The position numbers were made by a program, and so were the translations under genes. Of a stretch of DNA of 41,069 nt, positions 10,181 through 19,035 are shown in pieces. The notes below the pieces were generated by a model. It searched no databases, had not been told where the DNA came from, and was given only the letters and a program-made list of their open reading frames with translations. Source of the DNA: Glaciecola sp. (GTDB taxonomy: Bacteria; Pseudomonadota; Gammaproteobacteria; Enterobacterales; Alteromonadaceae); contig JALRKK010000112.1 in assembly GCA_023268935.1 (NCBI GenBank), forward strand, positions 1 to 41,069, in the 5' to 3' direction. Each line of letters starts with the position of its first letter. Within the stretch, counting starts at the first letter, position 1.

Positions 10181-11557
10181 ATGAAAATAATCATTCTTGG
10201 CGCAGGCCAAGTCGGTGGCACCCTTGCAGAGAACCTAGTCGGTGAAAAAAACGACATTACGTTAATTGACGCAAATGAGGGTGCGTTGAGTAGCCTAAAA
10301 GATCGATTGGACATCCAAGTCGTGCAAGGCATAGGGTCGCACCCAGACGTGTTACGCCAAGCGGGGGCCGAAGACGCGGATATGCTGATTGCGGTAACGA
10401 ATTCGGATGAATCGAATATGCTCGCCTGCCAAGTTGCCCACAGTATCTTTAGTACACCAACCAAAATCGCCCGAGTTCGCTCCGAACAATACGTGGTCTA
10501 CAAAGACCAATTGTTCAAACATCAAGATATTCCCGTTGATCACATTATTGCGCCCGAACAGCTAGTGACCAAAGCCATCAAACGCTTGATTGATTATCCT
10601 GGTGCATTGCAGGTCGTTGAATTTGCCGAAGGTAAGGCCTCGTTAGTCGCAGTAAAAGCCTATTACGGTGGTCTACTGGTTGGTCATGCATTATCGGCCT
10701 TAAAAGCGCACATGCCCAATGTGGAGACCCGAGTTGCAGCGATTTATCGTCGTGGGCGCCCAATTCGTCCATTAGGGACAACCGTCATTGAAGCCGATGA
10801 TGAGGTCTTTTTTATTGCGGATACCAAACATATTCGCGCGGTCATGTCTGAGCTACAAAAGCTCGAAACCAACTACAAACGTATCATGATTGCTGGGGGT
10901 GGCTTGATTGGCGCTGGTCTAGCTCGACGTTTGGAGCACAATCACTACGTCAAACTGATTGAATTTAATGAAAAACGCGCCAAATTTTTGTCCGGTAATT
11001 TGGACAACACGATTGTACTTAATGGCGATGCTTCGAGTTTTGAATTATTGGATGAGGAAAACGTCGACAACATTGATGCCTTTATCGCGGTGACGGATGA
11101 CGATGAAGCCAATATCATGTCGGCCATGTTAGCCAAACACATGGGTGCCAAAAAAGTCATGACGCTAATTCAAAGAAGCGCGTATGTGGATCTCGTCCAG
11201 GGTGGCGATATCGATATTGCGTTTTCACCGCAGCAAGCCACTATTTCCGCGCTGCTGACTCATGTGCGCAAAGGCGATATCGTTAATGTCTACTCACTTC
11301 GGCGTGGCGCGGCAGAGGCCATTGAGGCCATTGCCCATGGCGATGAAAAAACCTCAAAAGTGGTTGGCAGAGCCATCGGTGATATCAAACTCCCACCGGG
11401 CACAACCATTGGCGCGGTAGTGCGGGATGATGCTGTAATCATTGCTCATTCAGATACCGTCATTCACGCGGATGACCATGTCATCATGTTCTTGGTAGAT
11501 AAAAAATACATTCCAGATGTGGAAAAGCTGTTCCAACCGACGGCATTTTTCTTCTAA
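10181..11557 (+). CDS. trkA: Trk potassium uptake regulator TrkA
   Basis: TrkA is the cytoplasmic NAD(H)-binding gating ring of the Trk K+ uptake system and works with the membrane channel TrkH. The 458-residue protein carries two RCK units: the first begins [17 protein letters not shown], the second near residue 232 with [18 protein letters not shown], each with the GxGxxG nucleotide fold and a following TrkA_C subdomain. The length matches E. coli TrkA. It ends the def-fmt-rsmB-trkA run and converges on trkH, so both halves of the transporter are encoded side by side on opposite strands. Confidence 0.97.
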   Translation: MKIIILGAGQVGGTLAENLVGEKNDITLIDANEGALSSLKDRLDIQVVQGIGSHPDVLRQAGAEDADMLIAVTNSDESNMLACQVAHSIFSTPTKIARVRSEQYVVYKDQLFKHQDIPVDHIIAPEQLVTKAIKRLIDYPGALQVVEFAEGKASLVAVKAYYGGLLVGHALSALKAHMPNVETRVAAIYRRGRPIRPLGTTVIEADDEVFFIADTKHIRAVMSELQKLETNYKRIMIAGGGLIGAGLARRLEHNHYVKLIEFNEKRAKFLSGNLDNTIVLNGDASSFELLDEENVDNIDAFIAVTDDDEANIMSAMLAKHMGAKKVMTLIQRSAYVDLVQGGDIDIAFSPQQATISALLTHVRKGDIVNVYSLRRGAAEAIEAIAHGDEKTSKVVGRAIGDIKLPPGTTIGAVVRDDAVIIAHSDTVIHADDHVIMFLVDKKYIPDVEKLFQPTAFFF

Positions 11558-11583
11558 GCATTCTTTCTATACGAAATACGAAT

Positions 11584-13035
11584 TTACGAGCGCCAGAAGG
11601 TCGGAGAAAACAGAACCAATAAAGAGAATATCTCTAAGCGTCCGAACAACATGGCCAAAACTAGGATCCACTTACCTGAATCGGTCACACTTGCATAGGT
11701 GCTTGCCACTTGACCTAAGCCTGGACCCAAATTGTTTAGCGTCGCCGCTGTAGCGGTAAATGCAGTAATGTCATCCATGCCAGTACCGAGCAAAGCAATC
11801 ATAATCACTACAAACACAATTGCATAGGCCGCAAAAAATCCCCACACCGCTTCAATCACGCGATCAGGCATCGCCCGCTGGCCAAGTTTGACAGAATAAA
11901 TGGCTTTGGGGTGAATCAAGCGATTCACCTCACGCTTACCCTGCAGGTAGAGCAAAAACACACGGATAACTTTGAGACCACCACCCGTTGAACCGGCGCA
12001 GCCACCAATGAAACTCGAAAATATCAATAACAAAGGCAAAAACACCGGCCATGCCGAAAAATCCGTTGTCGCAAACCCAGCCGTGGTACTAATAGAGACA
12101 GCTTGGAACATGGCTTGGTCAAAAGCAATTTCGGCAGACTCATAATAACTGTGTTGTATGAGCACCAAGAAGCATACCGCAATGACGGCAAATTGAATGA
12201 CAAAGAACGCTTTAAACTCCGGATCCCGCCAGTAGTGTTTGAGCGAACGACCTGAAACCGTGGCAAAGTGAAGCGCAAAATTCAGCGCGGCGATCCACAA
12301 AAATATCACGCACACAAAATTAATCAGCGGTGAGTTAAAATATCCTAAACTCGCATCATGAGTGGAAAATCCACCAATGGCGATAGTGGAGAACGCATGA
12401 CATATGGCATCAAACCAGTCCATTCCCGCCATATAATACGCAACGGTACAAGCCGTCGTTAAACCTAGGTAAATAAACCACAATTGTTTGGCAGTTTCAG
12501 CAATTCGCGGGGTCATTTTGGTGTCTTTAACCGGTCCTGGGGTTTCTGCGCGATACAGCTGCATACCACCCACACCTAAAAGCGGTAAGATAGCGACCGC
12601 CAATACAATGATCCCCATACCTCCTAGCCACTGTAGTTGCTGTCGATAAAACTGCATCGATTGAGGTAAAAACTCGATGCCTTCAATCACGGTGGCACCG
12701 GTGGTAGTTAATCCGGAAAAGGATTCAAAAAACGCATCCGTGAGTGACATGTTTGGCTGTTCAAGCAACGCAAAAGGCACCGCACCAAAACTACCTAACA
12801 CGATCCAAAACAACACCACTATCAAAAAACCTTCCTTGGCACGCAAATCGCGTTTGTGATGACGGTTCGGATACCAAAACACCAAGCCTGTAATGATACA
12901 AGTAAAAAAAGCAAGGACAAAGGGTAAACCTGAGCCATCTTGATAAAATAAGGATACAAATGCAGGGGGCAACATCGTCACACTGAATAAGGCTGCGAGC
13001 AAACCTAAAATGCGAATAATAGACTGATATTGCAT
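11584..13035 (-). CDS. trkH: Trk potassium channel-forming subunit TrkH
   Basis: TrkH is the integral membrane K+ translocating subunit, gated by TrkA. Four pore-loop signatures are visible in order: GLTTTGATVIEG, AIGGFSTHD, STTAGFATTDFS and LNNLGPGLG, between roughly ten membrane helices. The ATG at 13035 (MQYQSIIRILG) gives 483 residues and lines up with E. coli TrkH; a TTG 17 codons earlier is in frame but unlikely. No good terminator was seen in the 26 bases between trkA and trkH ends. Confidence 0.96.
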   Translation of the reverse strand: MQYQSIIRILGLLAALFSVTMLPPAFVSLFYQDGSGLPFVLAFFTCIITGLVFWYPNRHHKRDLRAKEGFLIVVLFWIVLGSFGAVPFALLEQPNMSLTDAFFESFSGLTTTGATVIEGIEFLPQSMQFYRQQLQWLGGMGIIVLAVAILPLLGVGGMQLYRAETPGPVKDTKMTPRIAETAKQLWFIYLGLTTACTVAYYMAGMDWFDAICHAFSTIAIGGFSTHDASLGYFNSPLINFVCVIFLWIAALNFALHFATVSGRSLKHYWRDPEFKAFFVIQFAVIAVCFLVLIQHSYYESAEIAFDQAMFQAVSISTTAGFATTDFSAWPVFLPLLLIFSSFIGGCAGSTGGGLKVIRVFLLYLQGKREVNRLIHPKAIYSVKLGQRAMPDRVIEAVWGFFAAYAIVFVVIMIALLGTGMDDITAFTATAATLNNLGPGLGQVASTYASVTDSGKWILVLAMLFGRLEIFSLLVLFSPTFWRS

Positions 13036-13477
13036 ATTTGTAAGTGATAATGATGAATTTACCCTATTATGTGCCTGTCGACACAAAAGCGAAACCCCTT
13101 ACCAGTATTTTTTTCTAATAAAATGAGAACTTTAGAAAATCTTCTGAATTTGTAGTTGTGTTTTAATTGATAGCTTGCTAAATTTGTTCCAGAGAATCAG
13201 GATGATTGAATAATACATTTTCGACAAGAATTCTCTTGTTCGGGGTCGCAACCACTTCATTGCGCGTATTATAACAACTAGAACCACCTTTACATCGGAC
13301 CGTAATTTAACTTCATTTTTTTCGCTTGTTCATAATAATTGAACTCTTTTAGATGCCTAAAATTCAAGTTTAACCACAAAGTTATCCACAGCTTTTAAAT
13401 CTAAAGATCTTCCCCTATAGCCAATAAAATCAAGGTGTGGCATCATGTAGCCATACGTCATAACTATAAGTATTCAC
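13036..13477. other. Intergenic region between divergent trkH and polA
   Basis: About 440 AT-rich bases with no coding frame I would call. It must hold the promoters of trkH (leftward) and polA (rightward), though neither has clear consensus hexamers. Two things stand out: a short inverted repeat ACAAGA-ATTC-TCTTGT at 13224-13239, and a perfect DnaA box TTATCCACA at 13382-13390. Confidence 0.6.
13382..13390 (+). promoter_or_regulatory. Perfect DnaA box upstream of polA
   Basis: TTATCCACA lies 87 bases before the polA ATG. By chance about 0.3 copies of this exact 9-mer would be expected on both strands of the window, yet five are present (13382, 20771, 31190, 37795, 37868). DnaA control of polA is an inference. 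Confidence 0.5.
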
Positions 13478-16276
13478 ATGTCAGACAGTCCTGCTCCATT
13501 CATTCTTGTCGATGGTTCATCGTACCTATTCCGCGCCTTTCATGGCATGCCGCCAATGTCCAATTCCCAAGGGCAAGCCACTCATGCCATTTATGGTGTG
13601 ATTAATATGCTAAAAAGTCTGCTAAACACCTATCAACCGACGCATATTGGGGTGGTTTTTGATGCCAAAGGTAAAACATTCCGCGATGACATTTACCCTG
13701 AATACAAAGCGAACCGACCTCCTATGCCAGATGACTTGCGTAGTCAAATTGCGCCATTACATGCCATCATAAAAGCCATGGGTTTGCCCTTATTAGTAGA
13801 AGAGAACGTTGAAGCAGATGATGTAATTGGCACCTTATGCAAAAAAGCCTCGGCCAAGGGGATCCCAACCCTTGTAAGTACTGGTGACAAAGATATGGCA
13901 CAGTTGGTTAATGAGCACGTTACTCTAGTCAACACCATGACCAATGTCGTGATGGATCCAGCTGGCGTTGTTGAAAAGTTTGGCGTTGGTCCAGAACTCA
14001 TTATTGATTTATTAGCGTTACAAGGTGATAAGGTCGACAATATTCCTGGAGTCCCTGGTGTAGGAGCCAAATCTGCATTAGGTCTATTGCAGGGTATTGG
14101 TGGGATTGAGGATATTTACAACAACTTAGATCAAATTCAGACGTTGGCGTTCCGCGGGGCCAAGACACTTGCACCTAAGATGTTGCAGTACGAAAAAGAA
14201 GCAAGATTGTCATACGAGCTTGCCACGATCGCAGTGGATCTTGACCTACCTTACGAAGTGACCGATTTAGATATAAAAACACCCGACAATAACGCGCTTG
14301 CTGAACTATATCAAACTTACGAATTCAAGCGCTGGTACAAAGAAGTCAGTGGTGACAATTTCACTCCAAAAGTCACCTCACCCGTAATCGCAGTGACTTC
14401 ACCGAATACCACCCATGCCGATACGTCTGCTCCGAACGTACCAACAGTAGAGCAACCACCCATCAATCGCGATGCGTATGAACTGGTATTAAGTGAAGCA
14501 CACTTACAACAATGGATTGAGCGCTGTGAGCAAGCGCCTTTATTTGCTATTGATACGGAAACCACATCATTGCATTATCGCGAAGCTGAACTAGTTGGTA
14601 TTTCTTTGTGTGTAGGTCCTAATCAAGCCTGCTACATACCTGTTGCGCATGATTATCCTGGAGCCCCGGAGCAATTGCCAAGAGAGCAGGTTTTAGCACA
14701 GTTAAAGCCATTACTCGAAAACCCCAAGCCACAGAAAATCGGCCACAACATCAAATACGATCAAAATGTACTGGCCAATTACGATATCGCTCTATGCGGT
14801 GTCACCTTTGATACCATGCTGGAGTCGTATGCACTCAATAGTGTGCAAAAACACAACATGGATGATTTGTCGTTGAGCCAGCTTGGTCATGAAACCATTA
14901 AGTATGAAGATATTGCCGGTAAAGGCGCAAAAGCCTTAACGTTTAATCAAATTGATTTAGAGGTAGCTGCGCCTTATGCTGCAGAGGATGCGGATATTAC
15001 GTATCGCTTACATCAAGTACTCTGGCCTCAGCTGGTTGCCACTCCAGCACTAGCGAATGTGGCACACAAACTCGAAGTGCCGTTGTCTAATGTACTTGCG
15101 CAAATGGAACAAAACGGCGTCTTAATCGACTCACAACGGCTAGCTCAGCACTCACAGGCTTTAGCAGTTCGGATCATGGAGCTCGAAAAACACGTACATG
15201 AACTGGCTGGTGAATCATTTAATTTAGGCTCTCCAAAGCAACTTCAGCATATCTTATTTGAAAAGATGGGGCTGCCCGTTGTCAAAAAGACTCCTAAAGG
15301 TGCCCCATCCACCGCTGAAGAAGTACTTCAAGAACTCGCACTGCAATATCAATTACCCGCTGCGATTATGGAGTTTCGTGGTTTAACTAAACTCAAGAAC
15401 ACCTACACCGATAAACTGCCGCAAATGATCGATCATCGCAGTGGGCGTGTGCACACCTCATATCAGCAGGCCGTGGCAGCAACTGGTCGCTTATCTTCCA
15501 CTGAACCTAATCTGCAAAACATTCCCATCCGCAATGAGGAAGGACGCAAAGTGCGCAAAGCGTTTATTGCTCGTCCAGGTTACAAAGTGGTTGCGGCAGA
15601 CTATTCACAAATTGAATTGCGGATCATGGCACACCTATCGCAAGACGAAGGGTTGTTGAATGCGTTTTCCAAAGGGCTTGATGTGCATAGGGCAACAGCC
15701 GCCGAAGTATTTGGCGTGGCTTTAGAGGACGTTGCAACCGAACAACGTCGTGCAGCAAAAGCCATAAACTTTGGTTTGATTTACGGTATGTCCGCATTTG
15801 GACTGGCTAAACAACTCAATATTCCGCGTGGTGAAGCTGGTCAATACATCAACACCTATTTCGAGCGCTATCCTGGTGTAAAACATTACATGGAATCGAC
15901 ACGGGAAGCGGCAAAAATTACAGGTTATGTGGAAACAGTTTACGGCAGACGTTTATACTTACCAGCCATCAAATCCTCCAATGGCGCACAACGAGCAGGA
16001 GCTGAACGTGCGGCAATCAATGCACCCATGCAAGGAACTGCTGCGGATATTATTAAGTTATCGATGCTCGCGGTGGCCGATTACATCAACCAATTAGACA
16101 ACCAAGACGTCTACATGTTAATGCAAGTACACGATGAATTAGTGTTTGAAATCAAAGAGGATTCACTTGATACACATGTTCCTAACATTATTCGAATTAT
16201 GGAGAATGCCGTATCGCTCTCTGTCCCCTTGATTGTGGAGGCCGATGTGGGTGATAACTGGGACGAAGCCCATTAA
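13478..16276 (+). CDS. polA: DNA polymerase I
   Basis: PolA fills gaps and removes RNA primers in replication and repair. The 932-residue protein is complete: 5' nuclease domain (about 1-290, with EADDVIGTL and GDKVDNIPGVPGVGAK), a variable linker, an active-looking 3'-5' exonuclease (DTETTS near 360, then GHNIKYDQNVL), and a family A polymerase domain with DYSQIELR (about 708), RRAAKAINFGLIYG (O helix) and QVHDELVFE (about 884). All metal-ligand aspartates of the exonuclease and polymerase are present, so proofreading should be intact. The Spot 42 gene follows it, as in E. coli. Confidence 0.98.
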   Translation: MSDSPAPFILVDGSSYLFRAFHGMPPMSNSQGQATHAIYGVINMLKSLLNTYQPTHIGVVFDAKGKTFRDDIYPEYKANRPPMPDDLRSQIAPLHAIIKAMGLPLLVEENVEADDVIGTLCKKASAKGIPTLVSTGDKDMAQLVNEHVTLVNTMTNVVMDPAGVVEKFGVGPELIIDLLALQGDKVDNIPGVPGVGAKSALGLLQGIGGIEDIYNNLDQIQTLAFRGAKTLAPKMLQYEKEARLSYELATIAVDLDLPYEVTDLDIKTPDNNALAELYQTYEFKRWYKEVSGDNFTPKVTSPVIAVTSPNTTHADTSAPNVPTVEQPPINRDAYELVLSEAHLQQWIERCEQAPLFAIDTETTSLHYREAELVGISLCVGPNQACYIPVAHDYPGAPEQLPREQVLAQLKPLLENPKPQKIGHNIKYDQNVLANYDIALCGVTFDTMLESYALNSVQKHNMDDLSLSQLGHETIKYEDIAGKGAKALTFNQIDLEVAAPYAAEDADITYRLHQVLWPQLVATPALANVAHKLEVPLSNVLAQMEQNGVLIDSQRLAQHSQALAVRIMELEKHVHELAGESFNLGSPKQLQHILFEKMGLPVVKKTPKGAPSTAEEVLQELALQYQLPAAIMEFRGLTKLKNTYTDKLPQMIDHRSGRVHTSYQQAVAATGRLSSTEPNLQNIPIRNEEGRKVRKAFIARPGYKVVAADYSQIELRIMAHLSQDEGLLNAFSKGLDVHRATAAEVFGVALEDVATEQRRAAKAINFGLIYGMSAFGLAKQLNIPRGEAGQYINTYFERYPGVKHYMESTREAAKITGYVETVYGRRLYLPAIKSSNGAQRAGAERAAINAPMQGTAADIIKLSMLAVADYINQLDNQDVYMLMQVHDELVFEIKEDSLDTHVPNIIRIMENAVSLSVPLIVEADVGDNWDEAH

Positions 16277-16323
16277 TTGAGTACAAGATGAAAATATAGA
16301 AAAACATCAATGAATGTCATCAT

Positions 16324-16352
16324 TGTTGTAAATTTATCAACATAAAATGTTG
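16324..16352. repeat. Overlapping inverted repeats behind polA
   Basis: TGTTG (16324-16328), CAACA (16338-16342) and TGTTG (16348-16352) allow two mutually exclusive hairpins, the second being CAACAT-AAA-ATGTTG. They lie 48 bases past the polA stop. No U-run follows, so a simple intrinsic terminator is not supported. Confidence 0.4.
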
Positions 16353-16410
16353 CAAAGGTACAAATGCAGTCTTTTTCTGATAGTTTTTTCGTAATTTTAT
16401 TACAAAAAAC

Positions 16411-16438
16411 TTGCGTTACGTTTAATTTCGTTTAAACT
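16411..16438 (+). promoter_or_regulatory. Candidate promoter of the Spot 42 RNA gene
   Basis: TTGCGT (16411-16416) and TAAACT (16433-16438) are 16 bases apart, and the downstream hexamer ends eight bases before the expected first base of the RNA at 16446. An A/T-rich tract upstream could act as an UP element. The hexamers are mediocre. No clear CRP palindrome was found, although CRP represses this gene in E. coli. Confidence 0.4.
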
Positions 16439-16445
16439 TGCTTTT

Positions 16446-16508
16446 GTAGGGTACAGAGGTTTGTTTAAACCTTTGCTTTAAGCCTCAGCATTTGCTGGGG
16501 CTTTTTTT
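16446..16508 (+). ncRNA. spf: Spot 42 small RNA, short form
   Basis: The first 15 bases, GTAGGGTACAGAGGT, are the same as the 5' end of E. coli Spot 42, and the gene is in the same place, behind polA and before engB. A hairpin follows (AGGTTT at 16457-16462 with AAACCT at 16467-16472), then an intrinsic terminator (GCCTCAGCA / TGCTGGGGC around a TT loop, 16482-16501, one mismatch) and seven Ts. In E. coli this Hfq-dependent RNA represses catabolic mRNAs such as galK. Here it is only about 63 bases against 109, so most of the middle of the molecule is absent while both ends are kept. Confidence 0.85.
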
Positions 16509-17175
16509 ATGGATTAACGTTTTGTTCGGACGGATTTACCACTTCTTCACCTGCGATGAATAGTCCCATGGCGGCTAAGATAGTGCCAGATACCCTGTTT
16601 TGAATAATTTGAGCCTTTGGGTTGTCCTTGATCCAACGTGTCATCCTTGTGGAAAAAAACGCAACAAGCAAATCACATGGTATTGCAGTAACGACGACTA
16701 TACCTCCTAATATCAACAATTGCGTTTCAATTGTACCGGCTTCAGGAACAACAAATTGTGGCAAAAAGGCAAGAAAAAATAAGGCAGTTTTTGGATTAGA
16801 GACCTCTACTATTATACTTTCGTAAAAAATGTTTGTTCGTTTTTTTGGGGCTAAATGCCCTTTAGAAGAAGAAATAGTGTCACTGACAGATTTAGTCAAA
16901 AAATATTGAATACCGAGATACACCAAATATGCAGCGCCTAGAAGTTTCATTGCCATATATAGTGTTGGGGAGTATTTAAAGAGGGTTGATAAACCTAAAA
17001 CCGTTGCCACAACATGCACCAGACCTCCAACTGCAAGCCCAACTGTAGCAGCAATTCCACCAGAAATACCTTGAGCAATTGATCGTGCCATAACATATAG
17101 ATTGGATGGCCCTGGTGAGATATTCATTAAAAAAGCAGCAACAACAAATGGAATTAGCATTTCAATCGGTGGCAT
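16507..17175 (-). CDS. LysE/RhtB-family exporter
   Basis: A 222-residue inner membrane protein with about six hydrophobic helices, starting MPPIEMLIPFVVAAFLMNISPGPSNLYVMARS, which contains the ISPGPxxL signature of LysE/RhtB amino-acid exporters. NPKTALFFLAFLPQFV near residue 128 is also typical. The substrate cannot be read from sequence; amino acids or homoserine lactones are usual. An AAGGACAG site precedes the ATG. It is transcribed against polA and spf, its stop codon overlaps the T-run of the Spot 42 terminator, and it interrupts the polA-spf-engB order, so it is probably a later insertion. Confidence 0.9.
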   Translation of the reverse strand: MPPIEMLIPFVVAAFLMNISPGPSNLYVMARSIAQGISGGIAATVGLAVGGLVHVVATVLGLSTLFKYSPTLYMAMKLLGAAYLVYLGIQYFLTKSVSDTISSSKGHLAPKKRTNIFYESIIVEVSNPKTALFFLAFLPQFVVPEAGTIETQLLILGGIVVVTAIPCDLLVAFFSTRMTRWIKDNPKAQIIQNRVSGTILAAMGLFIAGEEVVNPSEQNVNP

Positions 17176-17281
17176 ATCGCTGTCCTTTTTAGTGATAAAA
17201 AAGTTTAACTAAATGGAACTTATACAAATAAACACACTCTATCTATATAGTTTTTGTGTGTTTCTCTTTGTAGTATGTTCA

Positions 17282-17310
17282 AACCCCTAGTCTTCTGCTA
17301 GGGGTTTTTT
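17282..17310. terminator. Hairpin terminator at the 3' end of engB
   Basis: AACCCCTAG (17282-17290) and CTAGGGGTT (17298-17306) form a 9-bp stem around a seven-base loop. On the plus strand it is followed by TTTT (six Ts in all), a strong intrinsic terminator shape; on the minus strand only a short T-run follows. The last codons of engB, including its TAG, are inside the stem. It would stop plus-strand transcripts before they run antisense through engB. Confidence 0.75.
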
Positions 17311-17916
17311 ATTGGCTATTGGCGCGACATCCAACCAGTTATTCAACGTCTTTTCGAGTTCAGGCAGGCCTAAACGGTTGAGTGATGAAAAGGCGTGAAC
17401 CGTGACATCCCCCATAAACGCCAAAGCAGCCTCGCGAACCATCATAAGTTGAGCTTTGCGTTTACCGGACTTGAGCTTATCGGCTTTAGTCAATAAACAC
17501 AGGACAGGAATGTTTGCAGATACCGCCCAACGAATCAGGTCTTGGTCTAAGTCTTTGAGTGGATGACGGATATCCATCAATACAACTAACCCTTTTAAGC
17601 ACTCACGTTTTTCAAGGTACTCGCCCAATGACTTTTGCCATTTAATTTTCATAGCTAGGGGCACTTTTGCAAAACCATACCCAGGTAAGTCTACTAAACG
17701 CTTGTCTTCTTCTAGCTCAAAGACATTGATCATTTGGGTTCGACCAGGAGTTTTACTGGTCCTGGCCAGGTTTTTTTGTCTGGTTAACGTGTTTAACGCA
17801 CTGGATTTGCCAGCGTTGGAACGCCCGGCAAATGCAACTTCAATACCGCTACTTTGGTCTAAATGACGAATGTCAGGTGCACTGGTTAAAAACTTGGCTT
17901 TTGTATAATAACTCAT
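17287..17916 (-). CDS. engB: Ribosome biogenesis GTPase EngB (YsxC/YihA)
   Basis: EngB is an essential TRAFAC GTPase that helps large-subunit assembly. The 209-residue protein shows G1 GRSNAGKSS, the switch region [10 protein letters not shown]3 [11 protein letters not shown]4 LTKADK and the G5-like FSSL. The frame is open 11 codons further upstream, but the ATG at 17916 ([19 protein letters not shown]) has an AAGAGA site and aligns with E. coli YihA. It is divergent from the cytochrome c4 gene. E. coli has it directly behind spf. Confidence 0.96.
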   Translation of the reverse strand: MSYYTKAKFLTSAPDIRHLDQSSGIEVAFAGRSNAGKSSALNTLTRQKNLARTSKTPGRTQMINVFELEEDKRLVDLPGYGFAKVPLAMKIKWQKSLGEYLEKRECLKGLVVLMDIRHPLKDLDQDLIRWAVSANIPVLCLLTKADKLKSGKRKAQLMMVREAALAFMGDVTVHAFSSLNRLGLPELEKTLNNWLDVAPIANKKPLAED

Positions 17917-18116
17917 TGATCTCTTTTGATTTTTGCTAACGACGAACACTAGGTTGCCGACATAGTATGTACCAAATATCAGAATTTCATGCTAATATTC
18001 GCGCGCAAATGTTTTGTATCGAAAGCTAAGCGTGTAATATATGCATAATAACACGGCACATTAACCATGCGTAGTGGCTGCGTAATTTTTAATTTTATCG
18101 TTTTAAGAGAAGCAAT

Positions 18117-18749
18117 ATGAAAAAACTAGGTTTGTTCTTCTGTTTATCACTTGTTAGTGCTTTCGCAACCGCGAACGATGCACCGGTAGGTGATGCAGAA
18201 GCAGGGAAAGCAAAAACTCTTGTGTGTGCGGCTTGTCACGGTACCGATGGCAACAGTTCAATACCAATGAATCCAAAATTAGCAGGACAACATGCCAACT
18301 ACATAGTGAAACAGTTGCAAGAATTCAAACTCGCCATGCAAACAGGTGGTAAAGAAGGTCGTAATAATGCCATTATGGGTATGCAAGCTAACGTTCTATC
18401 TGAACAAGATATGTTAGATATTGCTGCATATTACCAAAATCAAGAAAGCAAGATCGGTGCGGCTCCTGAAGATGTCATTCCTGCTGGTGAAGCCTTATAT
18501 CGCGGCGGTGACGCAGAACGCAAAATCACAGCGTGTATCGCTTGTCATGGTCCACGTGGTAACGGCATGGGCTTGGCCGGTTTCCCTGACATCAGTGGTC
18601 AACACGCTGAATACACCGCAGCACAACTTAAAATGTTCCGTTCTGGCGATCGCAACAACGATATGAACGCCATGATGCGCGACATTGCTAAGAAGCTAAC
18701 TGACGAAGATATTGAGATCTTATCTCAATACCTGGCTGGCTTGTATTAA
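18117..18749 (+). CDS. Diheme cytochrome c4
   Basis: A 210-residue periplasmic electron carrier. An N-terminal signal peptide (MKKLGLFFCLSLVSAFATA) is followed by two homologous cytochrome c domains, each with a CxxCH heme site: CAACHGTDG near residue 33 and CIACHGPRG near residue 138. Methionines suited as sixth ligands occur after each site (MGMQ and MNAMM). Cytochrome c4 usually passes electrons from the bc1 complex to terminal oxidases. The gene often neighbours engB and polA in gammaproteobacteria. Confidence 0.95.
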   Translation: MKKLGLFFCLSLVSAFATANDAPVGDAEAGKAKTLVCAACHGTDGNSSIPMNPKLAGQHANYIVKQLQEFKLAMQTGGKEGRNNAIMGMQANVLSEQDMLDIAAYYQNQESKIGAAPEDVIPAGEALYRGGDAERKITACIACHGPRGNGMGLAGFPDISGQHAEYTAAQLKMFRSGDRNNDMNAMMRDIAKKLTDEDIEILSQYLAGLY

Positions 18750-18806
18750 GTATTGATTAAGAAAACAACATTTTTTGCAACTTTTACATTTTTTTTACAA
18801 AAAAGC

Positions 18807-18834
18807 TTGTCATTGAGAAATTTTCGTGTAATCT
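18807..18834 (+). promoter_or_regulatory. Promoter of the candidate RNA gene
   Basis: TTGTCA (18807-18812) and TAATCT (18829-18834) are 16 bases apart, a respectable sigma-70 pattern. It would start transcription near 18841, in a stretch with no open frame before the strong terminator at 18984-19012. Confidence 0.5.
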
Positions 18835-18840
18835 AGCTAT

Positions 18841-19012
18841 CCATTGACGGACGATTACGATAAAGTGTCTAGGAAGACCCAGAACAACAAGCTATACTCT
18901 GTCAAAAATAATAAAAAGAAGAGTTGCAGGTAGCACCCTTACCTTTGGGTAAATACGGGAGAAGTGTTGTCTAGCAAGTTTACAAAGGTGATAATTCGTT
19001 ATCACCTTTTTT
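18841..19012 (+). ncRNA. Candidate structured RNA of about 170 nt, in the csrC position
   Basis: Bounded by a sigma-70-like promoter and a very clear intrinsic terminator, with no coding frame between. It lies between engB and yihI, where E. coli has csrC, the RNA that titrates CsrA. Two hairpins present GGA in their loops, as CsrA sites do: GTCT-AGGA-AGAC (18867-18878) and AATAC-GGGAGAA-GTGTT (18952-18968, one wobble). A third GGA is at 18849-18851. Pairing is also possible for ACTCT/AGAGT around an A-rich loop and for ACAACA/TGTTGT at long range. Three GGA motifs are few for a CsrB/C RNA, so identity is unproven; a leader or attenuator for the next gene is the main alternative. Confidence 0.5.
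18984..19012 (+). terminator. Intrinsic terminator with UUCG tetraloop
   Basis: AAAGGTGATAA (18984-18994) and TTATCACCTTT (18999-19009) form a perfect 11-bp stem closed by a TTCG tetraloop, and the T-run continues to 19012. It lies 24 bases before the methyltransferase ATG, so it ends an upstream transcript or controls entry to that gene. Confidence 0.9.
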
Positions 19013-19035
19013 CTTGGCCGGAAGAAAATATTATC

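Noticed and set aside
13224-13239. Terminator at ACAAGA-ATTC-TCTTGT between trkH and polA
   Set aside because: No gene ends nearby on either strand and no T-run follows the short stem.
16345-16365. Possible CRP site upstream of spf (TGTTG-N6-TACAA)
   Set aside because: Only about half of the consensus bases match; not enough to call.
18841-18983. Known riboswitch classes (guanidine-I, TPP, cyclic-di-GMP, preQ1, SAH) for the RNA before the methyltransferase
   Set aside because: Short pieces such as CTAGG and ACGGGAGA recall the guanidine-I riboswitch, but the order and the conserved cores do not fit any class I could recall.
18964-19035. Upstream GTG start for the methyltransferase
   Set aside because: It would put the terminator stem and its UUCG loop inside the coding region and add 24 residues ahead of the zinc-ribbon cysteines; the ATG at 19036 is simpler.
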